This document shows positions 26,301-34,011 of a DNA stretch of 64,000 bases, piece after piece. Both the position numbers and the translations under genes were made by a program. The notes beneath the pieces are model-generated. The model saw only the letters and a list, made by a program, of their open reading frames with translations. It had not been told where the DNA came from and did no database searches. Source of the DNA: JBGAJN01 sp044224905 (lineage in GTDB: Bacteria > Verrucomicrobiota > Verrucomicrobiia > Limisphaerales > JBGAJN01). The stretch is taken from NCBI GenBank assembly GCA_044224905.1, contig JBGAJN010000003.1, positions 868,001-932,000 of the forward strand, read 5' to 3'. Numbering within the stretch: the first letter of the stretch is position 1; each line of letters starts with the position of its first letter.

Positions 26301-26366
26301 ATGAAAACCGGCGCGCTCATTCTGTCCCCAGCCGGCGTTCACCTCTCACCACGGAGTTGTTTATGA
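26301..26366 (+). CDS. possible 21-codon upstream ORF overlapping the next start
   Basis: An ATG at 26301 opens a 21-residue frame (begins MKTGALILSPAG) whose stop TGA overlaps the ATG of the next gene in an ATGA. It fills nearly the whole gap between the Rid-fold gene and the DUF1549 gene. It could couple translation of the downstream gene or be chance; there is no clear Shine-Dalgarno before it. Confidence 0.25.
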   Translation: MKTGALILSPAGVHLSPRSCL

Positions 26367-28162
26367 ACGAAGTCGAAGTCACGGAATCAACGGGCGCTGA
26401 AGTTCCGGCCCCAGAAATTGAAGTCAGCGCGCCCACCAGCGAGGCTGCCCTACGCCCGCCCCACGCGCACGGTTCGGGTTTTTGGTTGCTCACGTGTTGC
26501 GGCGTTGTGTGCATCATCGGTCTATTCCTGTTTGCATGGTCGCGGATGGAAACGAAGACGGAGACCAAAGCGGAAATCGCCGTGCCACCACCGGCAGCCG
26601 TACGGCAACCGTTAACTGGAAATTCCATCGACGACTTCGTTTTCGGACAACTTACTTACCTTAAAGTCGCCCCCGCAGACACGTGCAGCGATGAAGTGTT
26701 CGTCCGCCGCGTTTACCTCGACGTCATTGGAACATTACCCACCGCCGACGAGTCCCGCGCTTTCATTAAAAACACGGAGCCGAACAAACGTAGCGCCTTG
26801 ATCGAACGCCTGCTCGCACGCGAAGAGTTTGCGGATTACTGGGCCATGAAGTGGGCCGACATTCTGCGCATCAAGGCAGAGTTCCCGATCAACCTCTGGC
26901 CTAATGCGGCGCAGGCGTATCATCATTGGGTCCGCGCTTCGATCGCGCGCAACAAACCATACGACAAATTCGCGCGCGAACTCCTCACCTCCAGCGGCAG
27001 CAACTTCCGGGTCGGCCCGGTGAACTTCTACCGCGCGATGCAAGACCGCACGCCTGCCGGCATTGCGAGCACGGTGGCACTCACGTTGATGGGCACACGG
27101 ACGGACACGTGGTCGCCCGACCGATTGAACGGAATGGCGGCGTTTTTTTCGCAAGTCGGTTACAAGCCGTCGCGCGAATGGAAGGAAGAGATCGTGTTCT
27201 GGGATCCGATGGGCAGCGCGCGTGCGACCAACAACGTGACACCCTCTTCGACCGCGCCCGCAGTCAGCATCACCCCTGCCGCTGCGATATTTCCCGACGG
27301 CACCAAGGCGCAATTGCAACCCAACCGCGATCCGCGCGAAGCGTTCGCCGACTGGCTCATCACGCCGAAGAATCCGTGGTTCACGCGCAACGCCGCCAAC
27401 CGCATCTGGGCCTGGCTCATGGGCCGCGGCATCGTTCACGAACCGGACGACATCCGTGATTCCAATCCGCCGGTGAATCCCGAGTTGCTTGCGTTTTTGG
27501 AAAAGGAACTCGTCACCAAGAACTACGATCTCACCCATCTCTACCGGCTGATTCTCAATTCGAAGGCGTATCAACTCTCCTCTGCGGCCAAGTCCACCGG
27601 ACCCCAAGCCGAGGCGAATTTCGCAGCGTATCCGTTGCGACGATTGGAAGCCGAGGTGTTGATCGACGCCGTGAACAAGATCACCGGCACCGCCGAGTTA
27701 TACACCAGCGCGATCCCCGAGCCTTTCACTTACATTCCCACGAACACGCCCGCGATCGCGCTCGCCGACGGCAGCATCACGAGTCCGTTTCTCGCGCTGT
27801 TCGGGCGCTCGGCTCGCGCCACGGGAATGGAGAACGAACGCGCCAACCGCGTGCTCCCGGCGCAGTCGTTGCACCTCCTGAATTCCAGTCACATCCAACG
27901 CAAACTCGAACAAGGCGCCAAGATACGCGCCGTTTTCGAGGCCAAGCGCAGCGAGCCAGAGATCATCGAGGAACTCTATCTCACAATCCTCTCGCGCTTT
28001 CCGACGCCCGAGGAAATCAGCAACGCCCAGCAATATTCCGCCCCCGCAACCGTCAGCAAATACAACAAGACCGCGTCGAAGAGCGCCGGCAAAAAGCGCG
28101 ATGACTGGGTGGACATCGCGTGGGCGCTGATCAACAGCGACGAATTTTTATACCGGCACTAG
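26363..28162 (+). CDS. membrane-anchored DUF1549/DUF1553 protein
   Basis: A 599-residue protein. ATG 26363 is preceded by CACGGAG at a suitable distance; the longer frame upstream is only another reading of the Rid gene end. One membrane segment (about 40-59) follows a hydrophilic N-terminus, giving an N-in anchored protein. DUF1549 covers about 87-300 (FVRRVYLDVIGTLPTADE, MKWADILRIK) and DUF1553 about 345-590 (PREAFADWLITPKNPWFTR, NRIWAWLMGRGIVHEPDD, PAQSLHLLNSSHI). These domains are abundant in Planctomycetes and Verrucomicrobia, usually in proteins with a haem c and exported; their activity is not established. Here the cytochrome part is missing and the length is short. It opens the operon with the DUF1501 and PPC genes. 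Confidence 0.88.
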   Translation: MNEVEVTESTGAEVPAPEIEVSAPTSEAALRPPHAHGSGFWLLTCCGVVCIIGLFLFAWSRMETKTETKAEIAVPPPAAVRQPLTGNSIDDFVFGQLTYLKVAPADTCSDEVFVRRVYLDVIGTLPTADESRAFIKNTEPNKRSALIERLLAREEFADYWAMKWADILRIKAEFPINLWPNAAQAYHHWVRASIARNKPYDKFARELLTSSGSNFRVGPVNFYRAMQDRTPAGIASTVALTLMGTRTDTWSPDRLNGMAAFFSQVGYKPSREWKEEIVFWDPMGSARATNNVTPSSTAPAVSITPAAAIFPDGTKAQLQPNRDPREAFADWLITPKNPWFTRNAANRIWAWLMGRGIVHEPDDIRDSNPPVNPELLAFLEKELVTKNYDLTHLYRLILNSKAYQLSSAAKSTGPQAEANFAAYPLRRLEAEVLIDAVNKITGTAELYTSAIPEPFTYIPTNTPAIALADGSITSPFLALFGRSARATGMENERANRVLPAQSLHLLNSSHIQRKLEQGAKIRAVFEAKRSEPEIIEELYLTILSRFPTPEEISNAQQYSAPATVSKYNKTASKSAGKKRDDWVDIAWALINSDEFLYRH

Positions 28163-28184
28163 CCGAACACAGGAGACCCAAGCC

Positions 28185-29588
28185 ATGAACAACCAGCCTC
28201 TCCCCAACACCAGTTCACCGGCAAACATGATGGGCATGACATTGAGCCTACCGATGTCGCGGCGCGAAGCCATGCGCATCGGCCTGTTCAGCACGGCCGG
28301 AATGCTGGTCGCGAACAGCCGCGCGTTCGGCGCGCCCGCCGCGACGCCGACGGTTCAAGCCCTGCCCGTCTCGCCGATCAAGGCGAAGGCGAAATCCGTC
28401 ATCCAAATTTTCCTCTGGGGCGGCATGTCGCATTCCGACACATGGGACCCGAAGCCCGACGCGGGCTACGATTACAACGGCCCGATGAAGGCGCCGCTCT
28501 CGACGAACGTGGACGGAATCCAGATCAGCGAATGGTTCCCCAACCTCGCGAAGCAGGCGGACAAGTATTCGCTCATCCGCAGCATGACGCATCGCAACAA
28601 CGGCCACGAAACCGCCGCCTACCTGGTGCAAACCGCGCACGCGCCCGGCGAACGCCTCGCGTATCCGAGTGTCGGTGCCGTGTTCTCCTATTTCAAAGGC
28701 TCCAGTTACAAAGGCGTGATTCCGCCCTACGTGGTGTTGACCCAACCACAGGGGCGATTTTCGGAAGAAGGTTTTCTCGGCCCGCGCCTGAAACCCTTCG
28801 CCACCGGCGGCGATCCGAATGCGGACCGCTTCGAAGTGGAGGGCATCGTGTCGCGCGGCATTCCCGATGATCGCCAAAAGGCCCGGCGCGATCTGCTCGG
28901 CAAACTCAACGTGATGGGCAACGTGGTGAAGACGAGTCCGCAAATCGCCGCATCCGCGGAGGCCCGCCAGCAGGCGTATGAATTGATCCTCGGCCAGGGC
29001 AAAGACGTGTTCGATCTATCGAAGGAAAAATCCGAACTGCGCGATCGCTACGGCCGGCACACCTTCGGACAGGATTGTCTGGCCGCGCGGCGGATGGTTG
29101 AAGCGGGCGTCCCTTACATCGTGATCAACTACCCCGGCGGCTGGGACACGCACAGCAACCACTTCCAAACCATGCAACGCCAGACGCCGCAACTCGATCA
29201 GGGGCTCGCGATGTTGCTGCAAGATCTGAAAGATCACGGCCTGCTCGAAAGCACGGTCGTTTGGTGCTGCGGCGAGTTTGGTCGCGGACCGAAGATCGAC
29301 TGGCAGCCGCCGTGGAATGGCGGTCGCAACCACCACGGCGCCGTGTTCACCGCGCTCGTGGCCGGCGGCGGTTTCAAAGGCGGCCACGTCGTCGGCGCAT
29401 CCGATGCGAAGGCCGAAGATGTGAAAGACCGTCCGGTGTATCCCTTGGATTTGCTCGGCAGCATTTATCAACTCGCCGGCATCGATGCCTCCTCGAAGCT
29501 GCCGCACCCGATGGGCCTTGAGGCCCACGTGCTGCCGTCGGCGGCGGAAGGCGTGAAGTCGGCCGGACTCTTGAAAGAAATCATGTAA
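28185..29588 (+). CDS. DUF1501 protein with Tat-type leader
   Basis: A 467-residue DUF1501 protein (alkaline-phosphatase-like fold). The leader has twin arginines in MSRREAMRIG (Arg26-27) and a hydrophobic stretch, so Tat export is expected. Family landmarks are IFLWGGMSHSDTWDPKPD, the SMTHRNNGHETAAY segment, NYPGGWDTHSNHF, WCCGEFGRGPKID and the end segment GRNHHGAVFTALVAGGGFKGG, with several His/Asp that resemble metal ligands of sulfatase/phosphatase folds. It sits 22 bases after the DUF1549/DUF1553 gene, the standard pairing in PVC bacteria, and 46 bases before the PPC-domain gene. The substrate of the pair is unknown. Confidence 0.9.
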   Translation: MNNQPLPNTSSPANMMGMTLSLPMSRREAMRIGLFSTAGMLVANSRAFGAPAATPTVQALPVSPIKAKAKSVIQIFLWGGMSHSDTWDPKPDAGYDYNGPMKAPLSTNVDGIQISEWFPNLAKQADKYSLIRSMTHRNNGHETAAYLVQTAHAPGERLAYPSVGAVFSYFKGSSYKGVIPPYVVLTQPQGRFSEEGFLGPRLKPFATGGDPNADRFEVEGIVSRGIPDDRQKARRDLLGKLNVMGNVVKTSPQIAASAEARQQAYELILGQGKDVFDLSKEKSELRDRYGRHTFGQDCLAARRMVEAGVPYIVINYPGGWDTHSNHFQTMQRQTPQLDQGLAMLLQDLKDHGLLESTVVWCCGEFGRGPKIDWQPPWNGGRNHHGAVFTALVAGGGFKGGHVVGASDAKAEDVKDRPVYPLDLLGSIYQLAGIDASSKLPHPMGLEAHVLPSAAEGVKSAGLLKEIM

Positions 29589-29634
29589 CGGGCTCAACGC
29601 ACGTCGCCGTGCGCCCCACCAAATCAAACGGCGT

Positions 29635-31770
29635 ATGAAAAAGTTCTCCTGGCTTCCGATCGCGGCGTGGATCAGTTGGCTGGTGCTGACCCCGGCAGCG
29701 CTCGCACAGACGCGGCCGTACATCGGCTTTGCGTATCCCGCTGGCGGTCGTCAGGGCACCACGTTTCAAGTCAAGGTTGGCGGGCAGGTGTTGGAAGGTG
29801 TGGACCGTGTCTACGTCAGCGGTTCGGGCGTGAGAGCGCGCGTGCTCGAGTATCACCGCCGGCTCACGCCGCAGGACATGACCTTGTTGCGCGAACAGGC
29901 CAGTGAGTTGCGCAAAGCGAGCCGTGCGGCGAAGGGAACTTCCTCGAACAACGACGCCACACAAGTGCTCAAGGAACGCATCGAGAAACGCGTGGCCGAA
30001 TACGTCAACCGTCCCGCCTGCGTGTCCATCGCCAACATTGCCATCATCGAAATCACCATGGCGCCAGATGCCGTGCCCGGCGAACGCGAGTTGCGCCTCG
30101 GCACGCCGTGGGGAATTTCCAACCCGCTGAATTTCTACGTCGGCCAGCTTCCCGAGTTTTCCCGCAAGCCGATGGGCACGTGCGAAGTTCAGGTGCTCGG
30201 CAAGGAGGAGCTCGCCTTGCGCAAGCGCGCCGACAGCGAAAACGAATCCACCATCACGATTCCCTGCACGGTCAATGGGCAGCTCGGATCAGGTGAGGTT
30301 CACCGTTATCGTTTCACCGCGCGCCAAGGCCAGCAGCTCGTCATTTCCACGCTGGCGCGGCAGTTGATTCCCTACATCGCCGATGCCGTCCCCGGCTGGG
30401 TTCAACCCGTGCTCACGTTGCACGACGGCACCGGCAAAGAAGTCGCCTACGTGGATGATTTCCGTTTCAAACCCGACCCGATCATTTTCTACACCGTGCC
30501 TGCCAACGGCGAATACCTCTTCACCATCAACGACAGCATTTACCGTGGCCGCGAGGATTTCATTTATCGCATTACCGTTGGCGAGCTGCCGTACGTGACG
30601 AGCATTTTTCCGCTAGGCACGCGCGCCGGCAATCCGGTGGCCATCACGATGAAAGGCGCCAACCTAGGCACGGCGCAAATGGCACCGCCGGCGAAGACCG
30701 CTGAGCCCGGCGTTTACCAACTCGCCGCCGTAAAGGATCGCATCGCGCTGAACCGCATGCCGTTCGTGGTGGATGCGTTGCCCGACACGCTGGAGCAGGA
30801 ACCCAACGACACGTTGGAGCAGGCGCAGAAGGTCACCTTGCCGATCATCATTAACGGGCGCATTAATCGCACCGACGATTGGGACGTGTATCAATTCGCC
30901 GGACACATGGGCGACGTGATCGTGGCCGAGGTGATGGCGCGCCGGCTCGAATCACCGCTCGACTCCATTCTCAAGCTCACCGATGCCACGGGAAATATTC
31001 TCGCCTTCAACGACGACCGCGAAGATCTCGGAGCCGGCGTCAACACGCACCATGCCGATTCGTACGTGACGTTTACCCTGCCCGCGGACGGCAATTACTT
31101 CGCGCACCTCGGCGACACCGACCGGAGCGGTGGCGACGAATACGGCTACCGCCTGCGCCTGAGCGCGCCGCAGCCGGACTTCGCGCTGCGCGTCGTGCCT
31201 TCGAGCGTGACCCTTCGCGGCAAGTCCTCCGCGAGCGTCAGCATTCACGCGATTCGCAAGGACGGCTACGTGGGACCGATTCAAGTGGGCCTCCTCAATC
31301 CGCCCAAGGGCATCACGGCCTCGATGATCACCGTGTCGCCCACGCAACAAGTCGCGCAACTCACGCTCAAGGCCAACTGGCTGCCCACGCGCGAGCCGGT
31401 CAGTTTTAATCTCTCCATCGGCGGCATGGCTCGCATCGCGGGGCGCGAAGTCGCGCACGAAGCGGTTCCGGCTGAAGATCGCATGCAGGCCTTCCTGTGG
31501 CGGCACCTCGTGCCCACGACGGAGTTCAAAGTGGAAGTCATCAACCCCAACTACATCCCGCCCGCGAAACGCCTCCCGGTGATGATCGCGTCCGTCGCCG
31601 CCAAAACTGCGGCCAAAACCAAAGCCTCATCCGCCGAAGGTGAAACTCAAAAATTCACGAAGAAACAAGTCGCCGGCCGCCTCCGCGACCTGCGGCTCCT
31701 GTTCGAGGAAGGCTTGCTTACCAGTGAGTTCTACTACGTGAAGGTCGCGGAGTGCGAAGCGGCGAAGTGA
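29635..31770 (+). CDS. exported protein with bacterial pre-peptidase (PPC) domains
   Basis: A 711-residue exported protein, third gene of the DUF1549/DUF1501 operon. The signal peptide ends near AALAQTRP. The N-terminal IPT/TIG-like segment (YPAGGRQGTTFQVKVGGQ) is followed by a helical insert (about 82-125) and two PPC-like beta-sandwich domains, the first around 205-320 (VHRYRFTARQGQQLV ... ANGEYLFTINDSIYRGREDF) and the second around 385-515 (EQEPNDTLEQAQ, DDWDVYQFAG, GDTDRSGGDEYGYRLRL). The C-terminal 60 residues are basic and helical. Proteins of this plan accompany DUF1549/DUF1501 pairs and probably bind a ligand or hold the complex; no catalytic motif is seen. Confidence 0.82.
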   Translation: MKKFSWLPIAAWISWLVLTPAALAQTRPYIGFAYPAGGRQGTTFQVKVGGQVLEGVDRVYVSGSGVRARVLEYHRRLTPQDMTLLREQASELRKASRAAKGTSSNNDATQVLKERIEKRVAEYVNRPACVSIANIAIIEITMAPDAVPGERELRLGTPWGISNPLNFYVGQLPEFSRKPMGTCEVQVLGKEELALRKRADSENESTITIPCTVNGQLGSGEVHRYRFTARQGQQLVISTLARQLIPYIADAVPGWVQPVLTLHDGTGKEVAYVDDFRFKPDPIIFYTVPANGEYLFTINDSIYRGREDFIYRITVGELPYVTSIFPLGTRAGNPVAITMKGANLGTAQMAPPAKTAEPGVYQLAAVKDRIALNRMPFVVDALPDTLEQEPNDTLEQAQKVTLPIIINGRINRTDDWDVYQFAGHMGDVIVAEVMARRLESPLDSILKLTDATGNILAFNDDREDLGAGVNTHHADSYVTFTLPADGNYFAHLGDTDRSGGDEYGYRLRLSAPQPDFALRVVPSSVTLRGKSSASVSIHAIRKDGYVGPIQVGLLNPPKGITASMITVSPTQQVAQLTLKANWLPTREPVSFNLSIGGMARIAGREVAHEAVPAEDRMQAFLWRHLVPTTEFKVEVINPNYIPPAKRLPVMIASVAAKTAAKTKASSAEGETQKFTKKQVAGRLRDLRLLFEEGLLTSEFYYVKVAECEAAK

Positions 31771-31837
31771 CACGCGGCGCCCCGCCGTAGTGCACGACTC
31801 GAACGGACTCGGCGCAAGCGCGACGCGGTTCTCCCGT

Positions 31838-32236
31838 TCAGCGCTGGCCGTATTGCTCGTCGCTGACCTTCTCCAACCAATCGACCACCTTGCCATCAAG
31901 CGCCTCTTGAATCGCAAGGTGCGTCATCGCAGTGGTCGGCCCGGCTCCGTGCCAATGCTTCTCGCCCGGCGGAAACCAAACGACATCGCCGGGACGAATT
32001 TCTTCAATGGGACCGCCCTCGCGCTGCGCCCGACCGCAACCCGCGGTGACAATCAACGTCTGACCGAGCGGGTGCGTGTGCCACGCCGTGCGCGCGCCCG
32101 GCTCGAACGTGACACTGGCACCGGCGACGCGGGCCGGAGCACTGGCCTGAAACAGCGGATCAATGCGCACCATGCCGGTGAACCAATCGGCCGGACCTTT
32201 GTTGGAGGATTGGGAACCGATTCGTTTTATTTCCAT
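31838..32236 (-). CDS. small cupin, similar to manganese cupin hydroxynitrile lyases
   Basis: A 132-residue single-domain cupin without a signal peptide. The metal site is complete: His53 and His55 in AWHTHP, Gln59 in GQT, and His94 in GEKHWH. These numbers, and Ala40, Val42 and Gln110, are the same as I remember for the Granulicella tundricola cupin hydroxynitrile lyase (GtHNL), whose length is also about 131. Such proteins can release cyanide from cyanohydrins in vitro, but the natural role in bacteria is uncertain; many annotated relatives are called simply cupin or carboxymuconolactone-decarboxylase-associated cupin. The gene stands alone between the PPC operon (convergent) and a ROK-like gene. 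Confidence 0.82.
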   Translation of the reverse strand: MEIKRIGSQSSNKGPADWFTGMVRIDPLFQASAPARVAGASVTFEPGARTAWHTHPLGQTLIVTAGCGRAQREGGPIEEIRPGDVVWFPPGEKHWHGAGPTTAMTHLAIQEALDGKVVDWLEKVSDEQYGQR

Positions 32237-32384
32237 AGTGAACTCCGGTTTTGGTTTACGACTGGCATCGATGCTTAAAGTTCCCGCGACTGAGCTGGAA
32301 CAAGACTTCGATCATATCACGTCACCCGATTGGCTCTCGGCGAAGAAAGCGATGCTCAAGGGAGTCGACCGAGATCACACGCGT

Positions 32385-33782
32385 TTAAATCTGCGGCAAG
32401 CTCGCCGCGGCGACGGCTTGACCGTGGCGCTTGTCCTTTTCGTCGGGCGTGTGGAAAGCGATGCGGCTTGCGAGTTCGGGGAACTCCAGCTTCAGCACTT
32501 CCTTCGCGCCGGCGAGGATGACGTTGCCGCCCTCACCACTCGTCACGCGGCCCAGGATGAGCACGTGATCGAAGTCGTAGAAGCTCGTGTAGTGCGCGAT
32601 GGCGTAGCCGAGGTAGGTGCCGATGGTCCGATAAATTTTCCGCGCACGGTCGTCGCCCTGCGCCATGAGCGCCTGCACGTGCTTAAGCTTTTCCGGCAGC
32701 GGCAGCTTGGCGTCCACGTTGATACCGGCGGCGGGCATCAAACGGCCGACGGCCTGTTGGGAGAAATATTGCGCGCCCACGCCGTAATCGCCGCTCCACT
32801 CATCGCGCGGCCCGTCCGGATGATAATCCACGGGCGAGAAGGCGAGTTCGTTGAGCCACGAGGTGATGTTGCCATCGCGGGTTACGTAGCCGGCCGCGAG
32901 GCTGGTGCCGAACGCGAGGCCGAGCACGGCATTCTTCCCGAGCGACATCGAGGCGGCGAGCGCGGTGACTTCGCCGTCGTTCACGACTTCGAGGGGCACA
33001 CCGCCCATCGCCTGCTGGACGTCGAGGAACATGTTGCGCACGCGTTTATTGAACGCGTCCGCCGGCACGCCGCGAAAGAGCGAGGCGACCTTCACGCGAT
33101 TGTTCACGTAGCAACCCGCCGAGCTGCCGCCGATCGCATCGACGCGCGGCAGGTGCGCCGCCGCCTTCTTGAGCGAGTCCATGATGCCGTCGAAATGATA
33201 CTGCGGGTCGGGATGAAAATACGGATCCCACACGGTCTCCTCGCTGAACACGACCTTGCCATCGATCACCGCGGCGACCTTGCGATCACTGCCGCCGAGA
33301 TCGAAGCCGATGCGGCAGCCGTCGAGATGACGCCCGAGCGGCTTGGTCACGGCGCGCGGCGGCGGGAGATCGTGCGTGACGACGACTTCGATGGGATGGT
33401 CGTAAATCTTTTCGCCGATGATGTTCGAGTCGAACTTGCCGGTGGCCGTTTCGTGGAAATGGTTCGCGAGCAAATTGCCGAGCGCCTTGGGCCCATCGAA
33501 ATAGATGCGCCAGCCGCCCCAGGCCCAGAGCAGGGATTTCACGAGGCGCTCGACGTAAACAAAATTGCCCGCCGAACCGGGCGCGCCTTCCGCGAAAATC
33601 TCGGTCGGATAATAAAACACCGAGCCATCGGTCTGCTCGATGGCGATGCGGATCGGCTGCGCTTTGCCGCTGGCCTTCACCGCCGCGAGGAAGGCGCGGT
33701 TCGCCAAAACCGCGGGGCGAAATTGACTGTCGAGGACAGGCGTGATCCGGGGAGCGGGAAGAGCGAGGCCGAAGTTGTTCAT
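32385..33782 (-). CDS. ROK-like sugar kinase/ATPase-fold protein
   Basis: A 465-residue cytoplasmic protein of the ASKHA (actin/sugar kinase) fold. The phosphate-binding loop is in GFDLGGSDRKVAAVIDG (about residues 158-174), a second loop in AIGGSSAGCYVNN, and the catalytic-type Asp in VVNDGEVTALAA, followed by GLAFGTSLAAGYV. About 150 residues precede the kinase fold (with EGAPGSAGNFVYVE and WAWGGWRIYFD) and are unlike classic ROK proteins, which carry either nothing or an HTH domain there. The ROK zinc motif CxCGxxGCxE is absent. It could be a glucokinase-like enzyme or a regulatory relative. It is 148 bases from the cupin gene; that gap holds nothing I recognise. Confidence 0.75.
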   Translation of the reverse strand: MNNFGLALPAPRITPVLDSQFRPAVLANRAFLAAVKASGKAQPIRIAIEQTDGSVFYYPTEIFAEGAPGSAGNFVYVERLVKSLLWAWGGWRIYFDGPKALGNLLANHFHETATGKFDSNIIGEKIYDHPIEVVVTHDLPPPRAVTKPLGRHLDGCRIGFDLGGSDRKVAAVIDGKVVFSEETVWDPYFHPDPQYHFDGIMDSLKKAAAHLPRVDAIGGSSAGCYVNNRVKVASLFRGVPADAFNKRVRNMFLDVQQAMGGVPLEVVNDGEVTALAASMSLGKNAVLGLAFGTSLAAGYVTRDGNITSWLNELAFSPVDYHPDGPRDEWSGDYGVGAQYFSQQAVGRLMPAAGINVDAKLPLPEKLKHVQALMAQGDDRARKIYRTIGTYLGYAIAHYTSFYDFDHVLILGRVTSGEGGNVILAGAKEVLKLEFPELASRIAFHTPDEKDKRHGQAVAAASLPQI

Positions 33783-33829
33783 GTTGCGCGGGGAGTTCTA
33801 GCCCGAGGCGGCGGCGAGTTCAAGTCGGG

Positions 33830-33945
33830 CAACGTGCGTCGGGCGTCTCGCCCGACAACTCTCGTGACCAAACCGAGTAGCGCCCCCTTTTTAACCGTCA
33901 CCCAAAAGAAGAATGATCTACCGGCGAGACGCCGGCAGCACGTTG
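33830..33945. repeat. inverted-repeat element, possible miniature mobile element remnant
   Basis: Arm 1 (33830-33856) and arm 2 (33920-33945) are imperfect reverse complements, sharing CACGTTG at the outer ends and GGCGAGACGCC in the core. Each arm is itself a hairpin: GTCGGGC (33838-33844) with GCCCGAC (33850-33856), and CCGGCG (33921-33926) with CGCCGG (33930-33935). The centre (33857-33919) is A/T-richer and has no gene. The whole 116-base unit sits in the 229-base gap between two divergent genes. No transposase or flanking duplication was found. Confidence 0.5.
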
Positions 33946-34011
33946 TGTTCAGAAAACTTGCCGTCCCGCGTGAATTCAGAAAGGCTGCGCTCGTCCACCT
34001 ATTCGTTACGC

